Shown here piece by piece: positions 12,273-24,859 of a stretch of DNA of 64,000 nucleotides. This DNA comes from Malachius bipustulatus (taxonomy: Eukaryota; Arthropoda; Insecta; Coleoptera; Melyridae). A program made the translations under genes and the position numbers. The stretch covers positions 34,168,210-34,232,209 of the forward strand of contig OU342633.1 of NCBI GenBank assembly GCA_910589415.1, read 5' to 3'. Under the pieces are notes generated by a model that saw only the letters and a list, made by a program, of their open reading frames with translations, ran no database searches and was not told the origin of the DNA. Each line of letters begins with the position of its first letter. The stretch's first letter is position 1.

Positions 12273-12640
12273 AACCACATTCAAATCCATGAAGTTGAGC
12301 TATCTCCCAAAATCACGGTCTGGCAGTACAAAAACAAAGGGAAAGGGTACAGAACGACGGTCCGTGAGAATGGTTCAAGACCTCAAGACAGGAAAAAGCG
12401 AATCGAAACACAACTCTGTTTCTGGAGAGGGAGTAGTGTGGCGGCCACTCGCTCACACAAAGAAAGAAACAACAAACAACTCATATACCAGATCTGACTA
12501 ATTGTAGGAAGTCTGGTCGTTTAGTGGAGGAAGCACCTGATGCGACATCAGAAGATATGGGGCTCGATTTTCCGCCGGGGTGCTTCCACTTTTATTTAGT
12601 CAGATAAATGCTTTCTGATTTACTCCTGTTATACTCTTGA
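12100..12640 (+). repeat. SINE-like insertion, two copies around a (CT)n tract
   Basis: A segment starting 'aacaactcatata' and running through 'ctaattgtaggaag' and 'cagataaatgc' occurs twice, at about 12105-12215 and 12475-12612, in the same orientation. The second copy is fuller. It has an A-box-like 'tggtcgtttagtgga' and a B-box-like 'ggctcgattttcc', spaced as in a tRNA, so a tRNA-derived SINE is likely. The block separates the YTD start from the SWLPSH part of the RNase H fossil on the minus strand, so it inserted after that element. Confidence 0.5.
12229..12269. repeat. (CT)n microsatellite
   Basis: About 20 uninterrupted CT units. Confidence 0.95.
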
Positions 12641-12951
12641 GTGCTATAATAATAGCGTATAGCTCCGCTGTATGCAAACTGGAAGGAGACTTGATGTCTC
12701 TGACGTGGTGACAGAGCAGCCAACTCCACTTTAGGTTTTAGCAGCGTCAGTGTATAGAATTTTGTCAAACTGTTCAGAATGGGCGAGTTCTATGAAAGCT
12801 TGTTTGAGGATGGTGTTAGAAGTTTCGTGCATTTTGGAAGATAACACGTTGTTCCAAGGTGGTATGATAATGGGGCTAGAGAAGGTTTTGCCAAGGTCAT
12901 TGTCTCCTAATAATGGTTTTAGGGTTCTTTCTTGCTAGTTTTGCGAAGACT

Positions 12952-13193
12952 CTAAAAAGAAACAGAACTAACCACCGAAATAAAAACCCGGAAGCTACAA
13001 TCCCTCGACCATATTATGAGATGGACGAGATATCAAATGCTGCAGGTTGTCAGGCAGGAAAAACTTGTGGGAAAACGTAGCATAGGAAGAAGATGAATAT
13101 CGTGGCCCCGCAATCTGAGAGAGCGCAGTCAACAAGCTGCAAGTAATCATGACGATCGCCAACCTTCAAAAGAAGACGGCACCTTAAGAAGAA
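12952..13193 (+). pseudogene. 3' end of a second LINE (endonuclease-RT C-terminus)
   Basis: Sense-strand translation over two frames gives fragments in the order TRKLQSLDHIMRW, QEKLVGKRSIGRR, SWPRNLRER and a final DRQPSKEDGT or LRRRR-like tail. This is the order seen at the C-terminus of common insect endonuclease-reverse transcriptase proteins (known family pattern). The DNA ends in an (AAG)n tail. GAAGACT is present on both sides (12945-12951 and 13194-13200), a possible 7-bp target duplication, though part of it merges with the tail. The fragment is 5'-truncated, as LINEs often are, and lies inside the antisense fossil at 11555-13775. Confidence 0.6.
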
Positions 13194-13775
13194 GAAGACT
13201 TGGTGGGTTATTGGGCAATATTTCACCGGTGTTGAGTATACTGTAGACGGAATTATTAGAGTTAGTAGATACTCTGGCTGAATAGGACAGGAGGAGCGGT
13301 TCTAGGCGAAGCGAAAGTGGCAGGTCGTGTGCTTCCACGTAAAGAGACTCGATCGGGCTTGATCTGAAGGCCCCAAATTCGGAGAGATTTGTTCTGTACT
13401 GTGTCTAGACTCTTCAGATTGGTCTTGCTAGCAGAGAAGACCAGACTGTCATAATCCAATTTTAAACGTACCAGGGCTCTATACATATATGTATACTAAA
13501 AGGACTTGCTCTTCGGCTCCCCACTGACAGTGCATTCAGACGAGATAAGCAAATGCGTTGGAGATGTTGTATGTGATGTCTCTTCTATCGAAGATTAATC
13601 CAAGTAGTTTGATGTGGTCTGTCACTTGCAGACGGGTAACATTAATTGCTAGGATAAACAAGATTGTGGTCAGTACTGAGCCTTGAAGAATCACGTTCTC
13701 AAGTATAAATGAATGAGACTTCGTTCCATTCGCAAGCCCTTTGGGCGATCTGGTCAGCAGGAACTTTATCATAAA

Positions 13776-16254
13776 GAATAGAATATTTCCTGGAAGGACT
13801 ATTTCTTCTAGTTACTTTCAGATGACGGATCTCCCGGTAGCATCTATATCGATTACAGGTTACAGCTACAACATCTTGACGATCATGATGTTTGTTTGAT
13901 CAACGATCATGATGTCAGAAGGTTTCCAAGACTCTCAAATTCTCTGAAAAGTTGCGTACTCACCACGTCAAGTCTGACAACATAAGAGGATGGAGGTTGG
14001 ATTGACGAAACGACTCAAATTCCAGAGGAATTATTTACAAGAATTTAAGTGTAATTTACAAGGTTTTGGTGTAAAATTTAAATCTATAAATGAATCTCTT
14101 TTATTCAGAAAGAGGACATTTGTTTTATGTTTCTCTTTCAAGGACTCATACATCCTGAAAAGGAACAAAACACACAAAAAACATATAAAAACCAAAAACA
14201 ATGAATATAAAATTCATGCCTTGTGTCAACATCTAGTTCTTTCTAGCGTGCTGCGGCGTAGGATAAATAAATACACGCCTAGTTGAAAATCAAGTTCTTT
14301 CTTGTACAGCGAACGCAAATTAAATGGTATGTTAACAATAGTATAACGTCACTTACATGGGCTATTTATTTCGGATTTTTTAAGTAAAAACCACCCTACC
14401 TAACCTACTTAACATAGCTACTTAACATAGTTGGTCGGCCGACCTCTTACCCTAACAACTTTCTATCGAAAATTGGAGTGAATTTAACTAGGTTTTTCTA
14501 CCCCGGTCTGTAGCTCATGACAGTGACATAAGTGGCGTTTGAGCTTGAAAGATTGACGGGTGACACATGAACACATCGGGTGCGTTTTTAGATAGTTATA
14601 ACTCTAAGGTTTCGATTTTACCATGCGCAATTAGGTCGGTTCTCTTCAGTTAGAATATGGTTCAGGTCTGTGTTAAATTTTAGTTGTATAAATGTAAGTG
14701 ACCATCCTGTAGGTTCAGAACAGGGAGAAGGCTAATAACAACACGAAGCGATGAACTTGAGGAAGTATTTTTTCTGGAAAGTTAATGATGAGCCACGTCC
14801 AGTAATTGCGTTTCCCAAGAGCTCCTGATCTGAGGCCGCTGAAAAATAATACCTAAACTTTCCGGATGTAAAAAAAATTGTTAGCTTATATATCCGAACG
14901 TGCGTTACAGACAAACCTGGATTCGGGAACAGGGAACAGATACTCGTACACGTAGCAAAAGCCAGTGAAACATAATTCTATACAGAACACAATATCCTAA
15001 TGGAGCCATAAATATTTATACCCTGCTTTTTCACATGATTAAACTCATTCATATTTCAAATGAAATTTCAGACGTTCCTTTTTATTCGCATCGAATGATA
15101 AATCAAAAATAAATATTTATTTGAAAACTGCGACAAAAAACATACTTAATGAAATTGTAAATGAGTTGACGTAGAAAAATACTTATTTGAGTGACGTTAT
15201 TATGATACCCTTTCGAATTTTTAAATTTGATACTCTCACTGCTTCGCTCTTTGATGAAGAGATGCTGGAAGCTGGAACTTTCACTCTTAAATTTCAATGA
15301 AAACCTTCAATCAAAATTTACCAGTTCAGATATCTGCGATGCGATTCTAATTAAAATTGTATATTTTGATCGTTATCGCCTACCATAATAAGAAAGCGTC
15401 ACCACTCTTTCTTTTACTGCATCTCTTTTGAATATGAAACAAGGTTTGTAATGGCACAAAGGGTGATTACAATTTTGAGTGCGCAAGAAATTATAAATAT
15501 TTAATATAGATTTAAATATTGTAAAGTAGAGTACAAACAACTAATCTCTCCATCCCTTATTAAAACAACCCTTTGTTAAAACATGGGGGTACTTTTAACC
15601 CGACTCCATTCATCTAGAAGAAATGAGTTTGTTTGTTGTGAGCAAATGGAACGCTAATGCCTGCAACGGATTTCACTAAGTAAAACAAAAAGTCATTATA
15701 CAGTTGAGCATGTAATTGAGAAAGTCTTGAATCTGCGAACATCACTATACTAGAGCACATTATCGTATACAGAGAGCTCATCTAGGAACTGTTCCCGGTT
15801 CTCCGGTGGAGCCACCACCCGCATAGATGCGGAGATAACACCCCAACTCTGAGGAATCTCCTTTCCACTCGGACTACTTCTCGCTTTGTTCCCGACCATC
15901 GCCTGTCCCGGATTAAATCTAATCAGAAAATTTACATACGAAGCTTCTCTTTGGCGATTGTGTGACCGTTAAAGGAATGTCGCTGAAACTTCGGCATTAA
16001 AATAATATCCATTTGAAATCAGAAACCGAAGAGCTATTTATTTTAGGAACGGTTTCAATTCGGTAATTGCTTTCCGTAGTTTTGTAGGTTGGAAGGAAAA
16101 AAGACCGGGGTTAACTGAGACTCAGAGGTATCAGTCGCGTTATAAGCGTTAATACGTGTTTGCCATAATAATTATTGATCGAAAACAGTTTGTTCAGTAA
16201 TTATTAGACAAACGTTATATTCTTTATGACCAGTTTTTAAGCCCATTAAGCTTG
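13776..16254. other. No gene recognised
   Basis: The antisense fossil fades out just above 13775. The remainder is AT-rich with short frames only (the longest 98 codons, 13990-14286 on the plus strand), none with a recognisable domain. Confidence 0.4.
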
Positions 16255-16615
16255 CCTAGCCTACTAGAGAAGATAGTTCAATATTCGGTTCTGCACGCAA
16301 CCACTAGGTACACCATTTGTTACACCACTCCATCACCATTACACCACTACACCACAATTTACCATGTAAGAACAAAGAATCCCGGCCTGAAGAAGACATG
16401 CTAGTCCTATAGCGGCCCACGATAAGGTTATAGGTGATTTGGAAAAAAAATAAAAAAAACTGAAAAACCAATAATCGAATTTGAATTTGAATTGAATGAA
16501 GAACAAAAAACTGCATCTGATGTGCTACTGAACTCTGTTTTGCGAGCTCAAATTTTATACGTTCAGATAGTTGCCTAGCAAAGATGGAGGATCTCATTGA
16601 ACTGAGCGGGTAGTA
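16255..16615 (+). repeat. Left copy of a direct repeat flanking an R1-like fossil
   Basis: It starts 'cctactagagaagatagttc' and continues through 'caatattcggttc', 'catgtaagaaca', 'tgcgag', 'aaattttatacgttcagata' and 'cctagc'. The same ordered words recur at 18531-18728. The left copy is longer because it holds extra sequence, including CA-rich repeats. It may be a repeat family in its own right, or the ends of a larger element. Confidence 0.55.
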
Positions 16616-16639
16616 GAGGGATATTTTGATAATTTTTTA

Positions 16640-18530
16640 TGAAGCAGCGTTTCTTAAAAGTAACAGTTCAACGGGATCCTCAGCATTCTCGCTGAGGTCT
16701 CAAGTTTCCTCCTTTGCCTCTCTCTGTATTTTTTTCTGGGTTGGATTTCTATAAGTGAGTTTTTTTGCAATTGTGGAGTTTTGAGTCTTCTCTGACATAT
16801 GTCCAAATGTGTCTTGGTGGTTTTGGGCTGCACATCACTGCATTGCTACTGTCACGTTTAGTGTTTCACTTGGAGTGTCTGTCATTTCGGGCGTCACTTT
16901 CATGGTTTTTATATCCCCTGGGGGAGGGGGTGTTTCACTTGAACGTCTTTGCCACTTGGGGGGGGGGGTGATTTCACTGTTTTATTGGGTGTCTTTTCGG
17001 TTTGCGGGTTTTCCTCCTTTACGCGTTGATTTCGATGCCGTGTTTTTCGGCATATCTTGTCACCCTGGAGATGTCTTGTCTCACTTCGTGGTTTTCCATT
17101 GCCTCCATTAGTTAATGGGTTTACCTCGTCTTTTAGCGCGTTGACTGCCATTATGGCTGCTTTGTTGATTGCGCTTTGCGCTCCTGACCTGTACGTTTTT
17201 GGGCAAGCTTGCCATGTTCGCCCGCATAGGTATAGCAACTTACGCGGTATCAGCGTTGTCTTAATGATCTTGATCTTGATTTGAGGCTCATCTCGCTTTT
17301 TCTGCATATTACGGGGTAGAGCGACGCAATTGCTTGTTTGATTCCTTTCTAGACATTTTTGACTTGCTTTCCCAAACTGAGCCATTCGTCTAGGATCACT
17401 TCCAGGTATTTGGCTTCTCTTTCACACTTATCTTTCCGTTAATTATCATCTTTTTGGATTGCGGTCTCTTTCCTCGGGTATTGTCTCTGAAACAGATTTC
17501 GGTTGTTTTGGTTTCATTGATTTTTATTCGTCATTTTTCGAACGACTTTTCTCACAAGCTGCGGTCTTCCCATGGAGAGTTAGATCTCCGTTTAGTCTGC
17601 GAATTGGGCTATCCGCATCGTTGGGGCTTGGGGAGGTCTACCGTGAAGACGCTGTAGAGGGTTGGGCCGATTACCAAGCCCAACTCTGGTGATGTACTCT
17701 TATTCTCCTTGTCGTGGATTTGGTGTCTTCGATTTTGGTGTAATGATTCCAAGACTTGTCAATGACTTTTTCGATACCAAGGAATATGGCACCTGTTGAG
17801 ATCGATCTCTTGAGGTCGCCTTGAGCTCATTTGCTGGGGAATTCTCACTATTCGTTGGACTGCGGAGTATTGACTTCTGAAATGAAAACCGCTCAAACGT
17901 ATTTTTTTACCACGCTTTCTTTATCTAGGGAAATAACTTCTTTCACTTATTTATGTGGAAAGTGTGAAAGTTTCAACACGGAAATAGGAAACAGAAAAAT
18001 TAAAGTGTGGTTAGGTGTCATGCCAAAGGGATATGCGATTGTACATGTTCTTGTTGATGGTTCTAGTTCGAACGTGTTCAAGAATACGATCAACATAGTG
18101 GGGAACGTTCTAATGAAAAGCTTGCATGGGAACGATCTCCGGTGATTCCCACGAACTTTAGAATTGACGTCCTGGGTGGTCGAGATCACGTTGAGTCTCT
18201 CTAGCTCCTCTTACAGTCTTGTGAGTATGACTCTTTCTGCTACTTTGCTCAGGGCTGGGAGCAGGCTGATTAGCCGTGGCTCTTTGAGTCTTTCATCAGT
18301 TTCCTCAGAAAAGACCTGGGATAGATCTTTTCGTGAAAGATGGCGTCCTCCCGGTGCGTTCTTGTTTTTGAGGTTCTTCAAGATCCCTTCGATCTCATCG
18401 TGGTCGGTTTCTCTGATCGGCAGGTCAACGAGTTTGGTGTTCGTCTCTATTGTGGCTTCTACCATTTGGATGTGATTCAGGTTTTCGTTTGCCGCCTTGT
18501 TGGGCTCAAACAAGCAACACTTGTCCTACC
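16640..18530 (-). pseudogene. R1-like non-LTR retrotransposon fossil, RT domain
   Basis: On the minus strand, the start of an RT domain is readable at 18513-18211: LKNLKNKNAPGG, then after a deletion RLISLLPALSKVAERVILTRL (quoted only in part as ISLLPALSKVAERVIL). Further on come KINETKTTEICF (about 17530) and AKYLEVILDEWLSLGK (about 17430-17370), which match the segment after the RT active site. TWQACPKTYR follows in the 158-codon frame at 17385-16909. Motifs of this shape are typical of the R1 and related clades (known). Frameshifts and stops break the whole length, and no YADD box could be found. Frames on the plus strand across 16765-17700 are antisense shadows. Confidence 0.7.
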
Positions 18531-18728
18531 AAATTGTCCTACTAGAGGAGAAGTAATGGTTCAATATTCCGTTCCGCACAGCTATAGGAACAAATTTAAC
18601 TACATATGTAAGAACAGCATGGAAAGGGATATGGTACAAAAAGGTGTTGTGCGAGATTAAATTTTACGTTCAGATACTTACCTAGCCAATATAGAAAATC
18701 CCTTAAAAATCCTGCCCTACTAGAGGAT
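18531..18728 (+). repeat. Right copy of the direct repeat flanking the R1-like fossil
   Basis: It shares ordered blocks with 16255-16615 and itself begins and ends with 'cctactagagga', suggesting a further internal duplication at its edge. Confidence 0.55.
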
Positions 18729-20329
18729 GCGTAATTGTCTGCAAAGGTCAAGAGCAGATACCGTCAAACGTGGTACGATCGTAATCAGTTCTTGTTGTTT
18801 TCTCATTCTTGTCGAAATGCTAGTCACGAGGTAAATAATTGAAATGACATTCTTCAACAGTATAATCGTCTCTAAAAGACGAGAAAAGGTACAAAAGAAC
18901 ATTAACATAAACATGTTATATAAATGAATATAACGTTAATTCAACCGAACAAGAAGTCGAGTATCCTAAAATGGGGTTGATGCCCTCTTTAACCGTACTT
19001 GTAGTGAGCTGATTGCTGATGCTCTCTCAAGCCTGGAAACGTTGCTTGGCTGTAGAATTGCATTTATCAACGGGGATCCGAGCCGGCATCAGATAACGCG
19101 AACTGTTCTGCTTCCCCGCCTCTGCATAAGCAATCAGATCTATTCAGACGCCGCCCGCTGCCGCCCCACATGCCACGCCAAATAATGTCACTCAACAAGT
19201 ACTTCTATTTATGTATCCCATCCTGGTTCCATTCAGGATGTCGCGACCTGGCATTAACTTGCATTGAAAGCTAAGCAAGTTGTATTGTATACTAAAAGAG
19301 AGGTATACATCGGAGGGTTAATTCTCTTACCATTATTGAGATTTTCGACTACAGAAAGTCTAACAAAAAACTAGCGATTCCCAATCTCTACATGATAAGA
19401 TGGTCAAAAAAGTGTAAATGACTATAAAAAGACTATAAAAAGTCAATTGAGAGTAGAAGAAAGTTTGGTAGCAAACTGACAGTCCCACTGACTTGAATCG
19501 ACAGTGGAGGGGGATGGTGGGGGTGAGTCTTTAAACAAGTCCACTAGTAAATGAAGCAGCCAGTATGACCAAGTATGAGGATAATATTCGGAATGGTCAA
19601 ATGAGATGGTTTGGGAAAACAAAGAGGTCTAGAGAAAAGTAATAAAAAATTGTAAAATTTTGCAATTTAATGCAGGAAAAGACAGAACAGTCAATTTTAA
19701 TTTTAATTTCAAAAACGTAGCATGATCCAACAAAGAGTTTTTTATCTCATAATAACATTAAAGCGTTATCTTTATCAATGAACACGAAAAGGCTAAGCGA
19801 TGATCATTCCTTGAAAAAATGTGTTTAATATGCATGAGCGAATCATCGCATATGTGGATCCTCATTTAATCGGATGATGCCTAGATAGAATTTTTGCATA
19901 TTTCCAATTTCAATACCTTTCCTACGGTACACCGACCGATGCTGGAATATTTTTGCATAATTGATATAACGAGTATGTCTTTTTCTCTGCCTTCCCGTGC
20001 ACCTGTGTCTGCCCCTCTTATTATCACATGGCGTTCAAATCTAATCCAACGGAGCGCTCAATGGATATTACGAGTATATCATGGAAAATGGGGAGAATAA
20101 AAAGCAGACGTTATGAATAAAAAATATCTGTGACCTATTTAGATTTTAAATTACCGAGAGACAGGAAACTGTTTTTCAATTTCTCCAAAAAAAAAAAAAA
20201 ATTGAAAGAAAATAGTCAACTTTGTTTTCTGGTAGTAATTAAAAAAATATATTAATGGATAAAAAAAAAAAAAAAATAGTCTTTCTAATCTCCGACAAAG
20301 ACAGTAGTCTAGGCAGAAACGTCAGCTTG
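18729..20329. other. No gene recognised
   Basis: AT-rich DNA with poly(A) runs near 20188 and 20262. No domain-bearing frame is present. Confidence 0.4.
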
Positions 20330-22195
20330 AAAAAATGAGGAATAAAATCGGTCCAAGAATTGATCCCTGAGGGACTCCATTCATTATTAAAAATTTAGTC
20401 TCATATGCTGATTCAATTATTTTAACTGAATTGTATCTCGCAAAGAAGACTCCTTCACAAATTCTTTTCAACAACTTTAATACAAGGCAGAAATTGTCAT
20501 ATTGGATAAATAAATCTCCCTGAGAAATGAAATCAATGATAATTATAACTGAAAAATTATATCAATAAGGACTGTCATCAAAACAAGATAAGCAAACCGA
20601 CCTATAATACTTGTCGAATGTGTAATTTTATGTGGGGTAGATTGACCCCAATCTCTGAATCGAACAAGTAACGGGCAAAAGAAGGAATCAAATGGGTCCA
20701 AATGCTGACCACCGAGGAACTTCAAGGAGCTCCAAACATAACGAAACAATACCTAGAGTAAGATGATCGAATTCTTAAAAGAAATACTTTATCCTGAAAG
20801 AAGAATAAAATTTTTAGACTTTTACGTTTGACTTCTCTTGCCCGAGCCGTATAGATCTGACAGTAAATTGAAGCAAGACAAATTATGAAATATTAATTAA
20901 TTTTGCAGTGATACCAGAAACTTCGTTCAGAAAAAGAGGAGCTCAATTTTTTTGGAAGGGAAAAGAGAGATCACAATTCATCCTAATCAGCCCCGAAAAA
21001 TTTTATGTGAGTTATCCTCAGCTCAATTATTTGACCAGAAAATGACATCAAACGTAAGAAATTAAATCGGTCCAAGAATCGATCCCCTCTGGGAAGGCAC
21101 ATTCAAAACCAAACCTGATTTGGAACAATATATTGCTGATCAATTTTCTAGTAATATTTTTTTTTAATTCAAAAAATGGCAACCCATAGCAAAAAAACAG
21201 CCCTTATCCTTGAAAAATATTTTCATGTAGAGTAATAATATAATTTGTGTCCAATATTTGACCAGGTCATCAAACCACAAAGAAATTTCATGGGAAACAG
21301 GAAGAATAAAATCGGTCCAAAGATCGACCCCTCTGGAACTCCAATGTCAAAGAGCAAAGAGCAGTTGTTACGAAAAATTGGAATTAAAGTCAAAAATTCC
21401 TCCCAGTCCTTTCTATATTTCCACTTTACTTTAATAAATGGAACCCCAAAAATAATTCTCAAGACTGTGTGCTGGATTCAGTGGATTTCAAATTGATCTT
21501 CGTAAATGTAAATTCTGGTTCTCTTATATTAAAATAATTTTCTGTGAAATCAATCAAGGAAACGACATTCAATTCTTGATCTTCGTCAAGCTCAATTCAA
21601 AAGGGTGGATCATTTTGATTGATAATTGATTGCCGATCTCTATTGAACCACGAATAAAAGGGCCTTATGTAAATATTACTAACATTTTCGTCCTTGCCAG
21701 GTAGGCCAATTACACAGCCAACGGGTAGTATCCTAATCGGACCTCGGACTTGGGCCTCTCCAACTAAATAGGCGGGTAGCATTCTCACCGGAACCCGTTA
21801 CCTTTCGTACAAACGGCTAAACTAATAAGATTCATTCCCACAGTTATCTTAAAGACCTAGATTTCAGTGGTAATGCTTCAGTTTAAAATGATTCGCGCGA
21901 ATGTCTCGGTGGGAAAGAGAGTTCCTTAGAACAGAAACGCATTACAGAACAGATGCGCATGACAACAAGAAAAAATGTTCTCACCATACTGACTACAACG
22001 CAAATTATTTTGGAAAGACTAAATCTCTAAAAGATAGTTGAAAGAATTTTATTTAATGACTACAAGTAAAAAAAGAAAACATTACAATATAGGTTAGTTT
22101 GTCTCCAGTCTCTGACTACGATAGAAAAGAAGAAAGAACTTCGAGACAGGGAAAGTGAAGAATAAAATTGGTTCAAGAACCCATCCAAAAGCTAA
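20330..22195 (-). repeat. Array of five degraded copies of one RT segment
   Basis: Five places on the minus strand encode the same RT motif B region in varying states of decay. They are NGVPQGSILGPILFLIF at about 20390-20337, EVPRWSAFGPI then a stop at about 20730-20680, and a copy with an extra codon, GSILGPI then a stop, at about 21105-21055. The last two are GVPEGSIFGPILFFLF at about 21345-21295 and a weak GWVLEPILFF at about 22190-22155. Copy one extends upstream through FFARYNSVKIIESAYETKF, which precedes motif B in RT domains. The YADD box and other domains are not seen. This is consistent with repeated duplication or repeated insertion of a truncated LINE. Confidence 0.7.
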
Positions 22196-23667
22196 TCCAA
22201 AAAACTAAGCCACGTCAAAAGAAAAAAACAGACTTCAATTATTATTCACCATTGTCATCAAAGCGTTATGTGATTAGAAGAATGCATCAGGAGAAAATTT
22301 AGACAAGATTAACATTTCCTCTTGCTGTCAGGACGTTCATAAGTGAAGAGAAGCAATAAATAAAGTACGTCAAGAAAAAGCAGTGACCCTCTTTACTGAA
22401 ATAGACTGGATGAAATGAGCTGCTACAACCTCGAAAAAAAAAATTAAAAAGCTCTCTAAACAGAGTTTCCTCATAACGAATTGTAGATTAAAGGGCATCT
22501 TCATACGCTACGTTAGGAAATAGTGCTCAGAGACGTGACGTTCTGATTAAAAAGCGAACTCTCTGTCAGCTCGGGATATAGCGTCCTTACATTCGCTCCA
22601 TTTACTCCGCGTCTTACAAGAAATAGGTACTTGAAAAGAGCTGCTTTAATAAGTAACAGTCTCTGCGGAGTATATAAGAAACTTAACTCCCATTTAGTAT
22701 TTACATTGAACGCATTTAACATAAAAAACAAGCGATTTTTTTTTCGTACAGCAATATTCATTATTAGAAACCTGAAATATTATATCTCAAAGAAGCGAAA
22801 ATGCTCGAGTTCAACAGCGCCTTAAGCGATGTAATTCCGAAATGAAATAACCTAACTCAATTAGCTCGGTTTATATCATCTTCAAAGGCACCTCAGCTTC
22901 ATTGTTATTCTACTCTCGCGCCAAGATCCATATAACTTGTAATACAAATTTCCACTTCTATAACGCGTCGCCTTCAAAGCCTTTACCGGCTTAAAATGTT
23001 TAGTAAATACGAAGACTAAATAAGGTGTCTCTCATCATCCCCCGAGAAGACCGGCTGGTTGTAAATTTAAAGCAATCAATCATCCGAACGAACCGCTTGG
23101 AAGTTGTTATCAGGTGACAGACCGAGATGACACTATAACGACTCCCAAGTCTTAAAATTACTTACTACCCCCTCTTAAGCTGCTGCCCTTATTTTATACA
23201 GTTACCTCTCACAATCCTTGAAGTTAAATAATGGGATGCTATCGCTCGGGAAACCGTCTCATTTGATGTAAAAAATTCGATTCGAAATTGATCTAGTAAC
23301 CAGGATTTTGTATAATAATAATACAGGAGGCGCATTTGTGATTTATATTTTATCAGTCATTGAATTAACTCGTGTCCTGTCGCGTTACGATCATGTCAAT
23401 TCGATTGTGATCGAGTAAGGTCGCTGCAGCATATCTGAAACCACACCAACAACATCATCAACATCTGCGTCATACTTGCCAAACTAGCCTTTTTACCCTT
23501 TAAGCGTGCGGCACGTCATCCAACATGATGGAGAACACATCATATGACGTTTTATCAATTAAACACATTTCAGTATTTCCCTACATCAGCTGGCCAAAAT
23601 AAATATAGAAGCGTCATGTCAGGTGACCATATGGAAGCCACTAGGTGGGACTGACCTGAAAACTATA
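22196..23667. other. No gene recognised
   Basis: Two overlapping frames on opposite strands at about 22513-22825 are mutual shadows without a domain. Nothing else is seen. Confidence 0.4.
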
Positions 23668-23760
23668 AAGGCCGGTTCTCACTTGTACGACACTCGACGA
23701 CAGCGACAACACGACAAAATTGTGGGGTCGTCGGGTGTCGTACAAGTAGGAACCGGCCTT
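23668..23760. mobile_element. 93-bp hairpin MITE
   Basis: The left arm begins AAGGCCGGTT, continues 'acttgtacgacac' and 'cgacgac', and is matched by its complement ending AACCGGCCTT on the right. Each arm is about 35 nt with two or three mismatches and a short loop. It has no coding capacity. This is a classic miniature inverted-repeat structure. Confidence 0.7.
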
Positions 23761-24859
23761 ACTGATACAACCATAAGGAATGTTGCTTACGATTACTCCC
23801 CAGAGTAGTGGTGCACGATCCTGCTGGAAAACTTCATTTGGTTGTGTTGTAAGTTTTCATAAGGTGAAGTTTTCTGAGGCGTGAACATTTTAGTTCACAT
23901 TTTGGTAGCACTTATCGACTCTTGACAGCCTCAATGGAGAGAAAGTGTGATCCGGAATCTAGTCGGGTTGTCTCGACAGAAAAAATGCAAAAAAATTGGT
24001 GTCATAAAAATTGACTAGAACACGTCTCTGCGTCAATCCGATGCCAAAAAACCACCCCTCAGAAATTGTCTAGGAAGTTCGTCACCCCTTTATTTCGAGC
24101 TGCCGAATTATTTGTTTGAAACCTTCTGATTTATAGTGAGGAGAGCGGAGGGAGGAGTGTGATTGAATAAATCGCAATTTATTCAATTAATCTAAGTCAT
24201 CTTTATGGATTACACAAGAGGTATCATTCAGTCGTCCATCCTATGGATACTCAGTCCAGATGGGACTCCAGTTTACATAGAAAAAACAGGATTACAAGCT
24301 TAGTCATCTCCTCAGCCTATAAGGATAGGTTTGATCGAGTCAACACCTCGATCTAGGTTCTAGGTAGGGAACAAAATTGACAAGTCAACTGCTTGTCAAT
24401 GGTAATAGTCGTTTTAATTTTTTTCTTCTTTGCTCAACTCACAAAGAGACAAAAAGTTGCGACTAGGAAGAACTAGGTCAGCTCCCTAGTTAAAGGATAG
24501 GTGTGTACCTATACCAATGCAACTCACCAGTAAAGGTCCAACAGGCAGTGGATCGTCTGTTTTTGATTTGACCTTTTCATGTCGCTTGCTTCTGTGCAAA
24601 TTGATCCTCTGTGAATTTATAGTAATGAATATTAAAATATGTATTACTTATAGCGTTAGGCGACGCTGCGTCTTTCTGGCATAACGTCACAAGTTGGATA
24701 TTTTAATTTTTTGCAAGAGAGCATAAAGTTAAGCCGCCAAAAGGTTCTATTCAGGCAGCGACCAAAGCAGCTATGCAACCTGGGATTCTGTAGCAACTCT
24801 AATAGTTGACCTCCATTGTCGTCTAGCGTTTCTTCACTCATTTCGACTGTACGATTTTT
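23761..24859. other. No gene recognised
   Basis: A 61-codon minus-strand frame (24841-24656) starts just downstream, on that strand, of the repeat at 24860-25238 and could belong to the same element. It has no recognisable domain. Confidence 0.35.

Larger units (their letters stand above)
11555..13775 (-). pseudogene. Non-LTR retrotransposon fossil (RT, RNase H, C-terminus)
   Basis: Read from high to low coordinates, the fragments follow ORF2 order. The RT palm has ILQGSVLTTILFILAIN (about 13690-13640), and the fingers/thumb has LGLIFDRR. The region after RT has FSASKTNLKSLDTVQNKSLR (about 13440-13370) and EAHDLPLSLR. RNase H has a YTD start (about 12755) and the later SWLPSHAGIIGNEKAG (about 12025-11975). 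A C-terminal segment has RIGHTSATH and a CEQC pair (about 11780-11690). Frameshifts and stops break it throughout. The order RT-RNase H-CCHC-like tail matches the Jockey/I group. Two later insertions split it: a SINE-like block near 12.1-12.64 kb and a LINE 3' end at 12952-13193. It resembles the sense fossil at 37.1-39.15 kb. Confidence 0.8.

Noticed and set aside
16765..17692. Several plus-strand frames of 67-100 codons
   Set aside because: They are antisense to readable RT fragments on the minus strand and contain no motif of their own.
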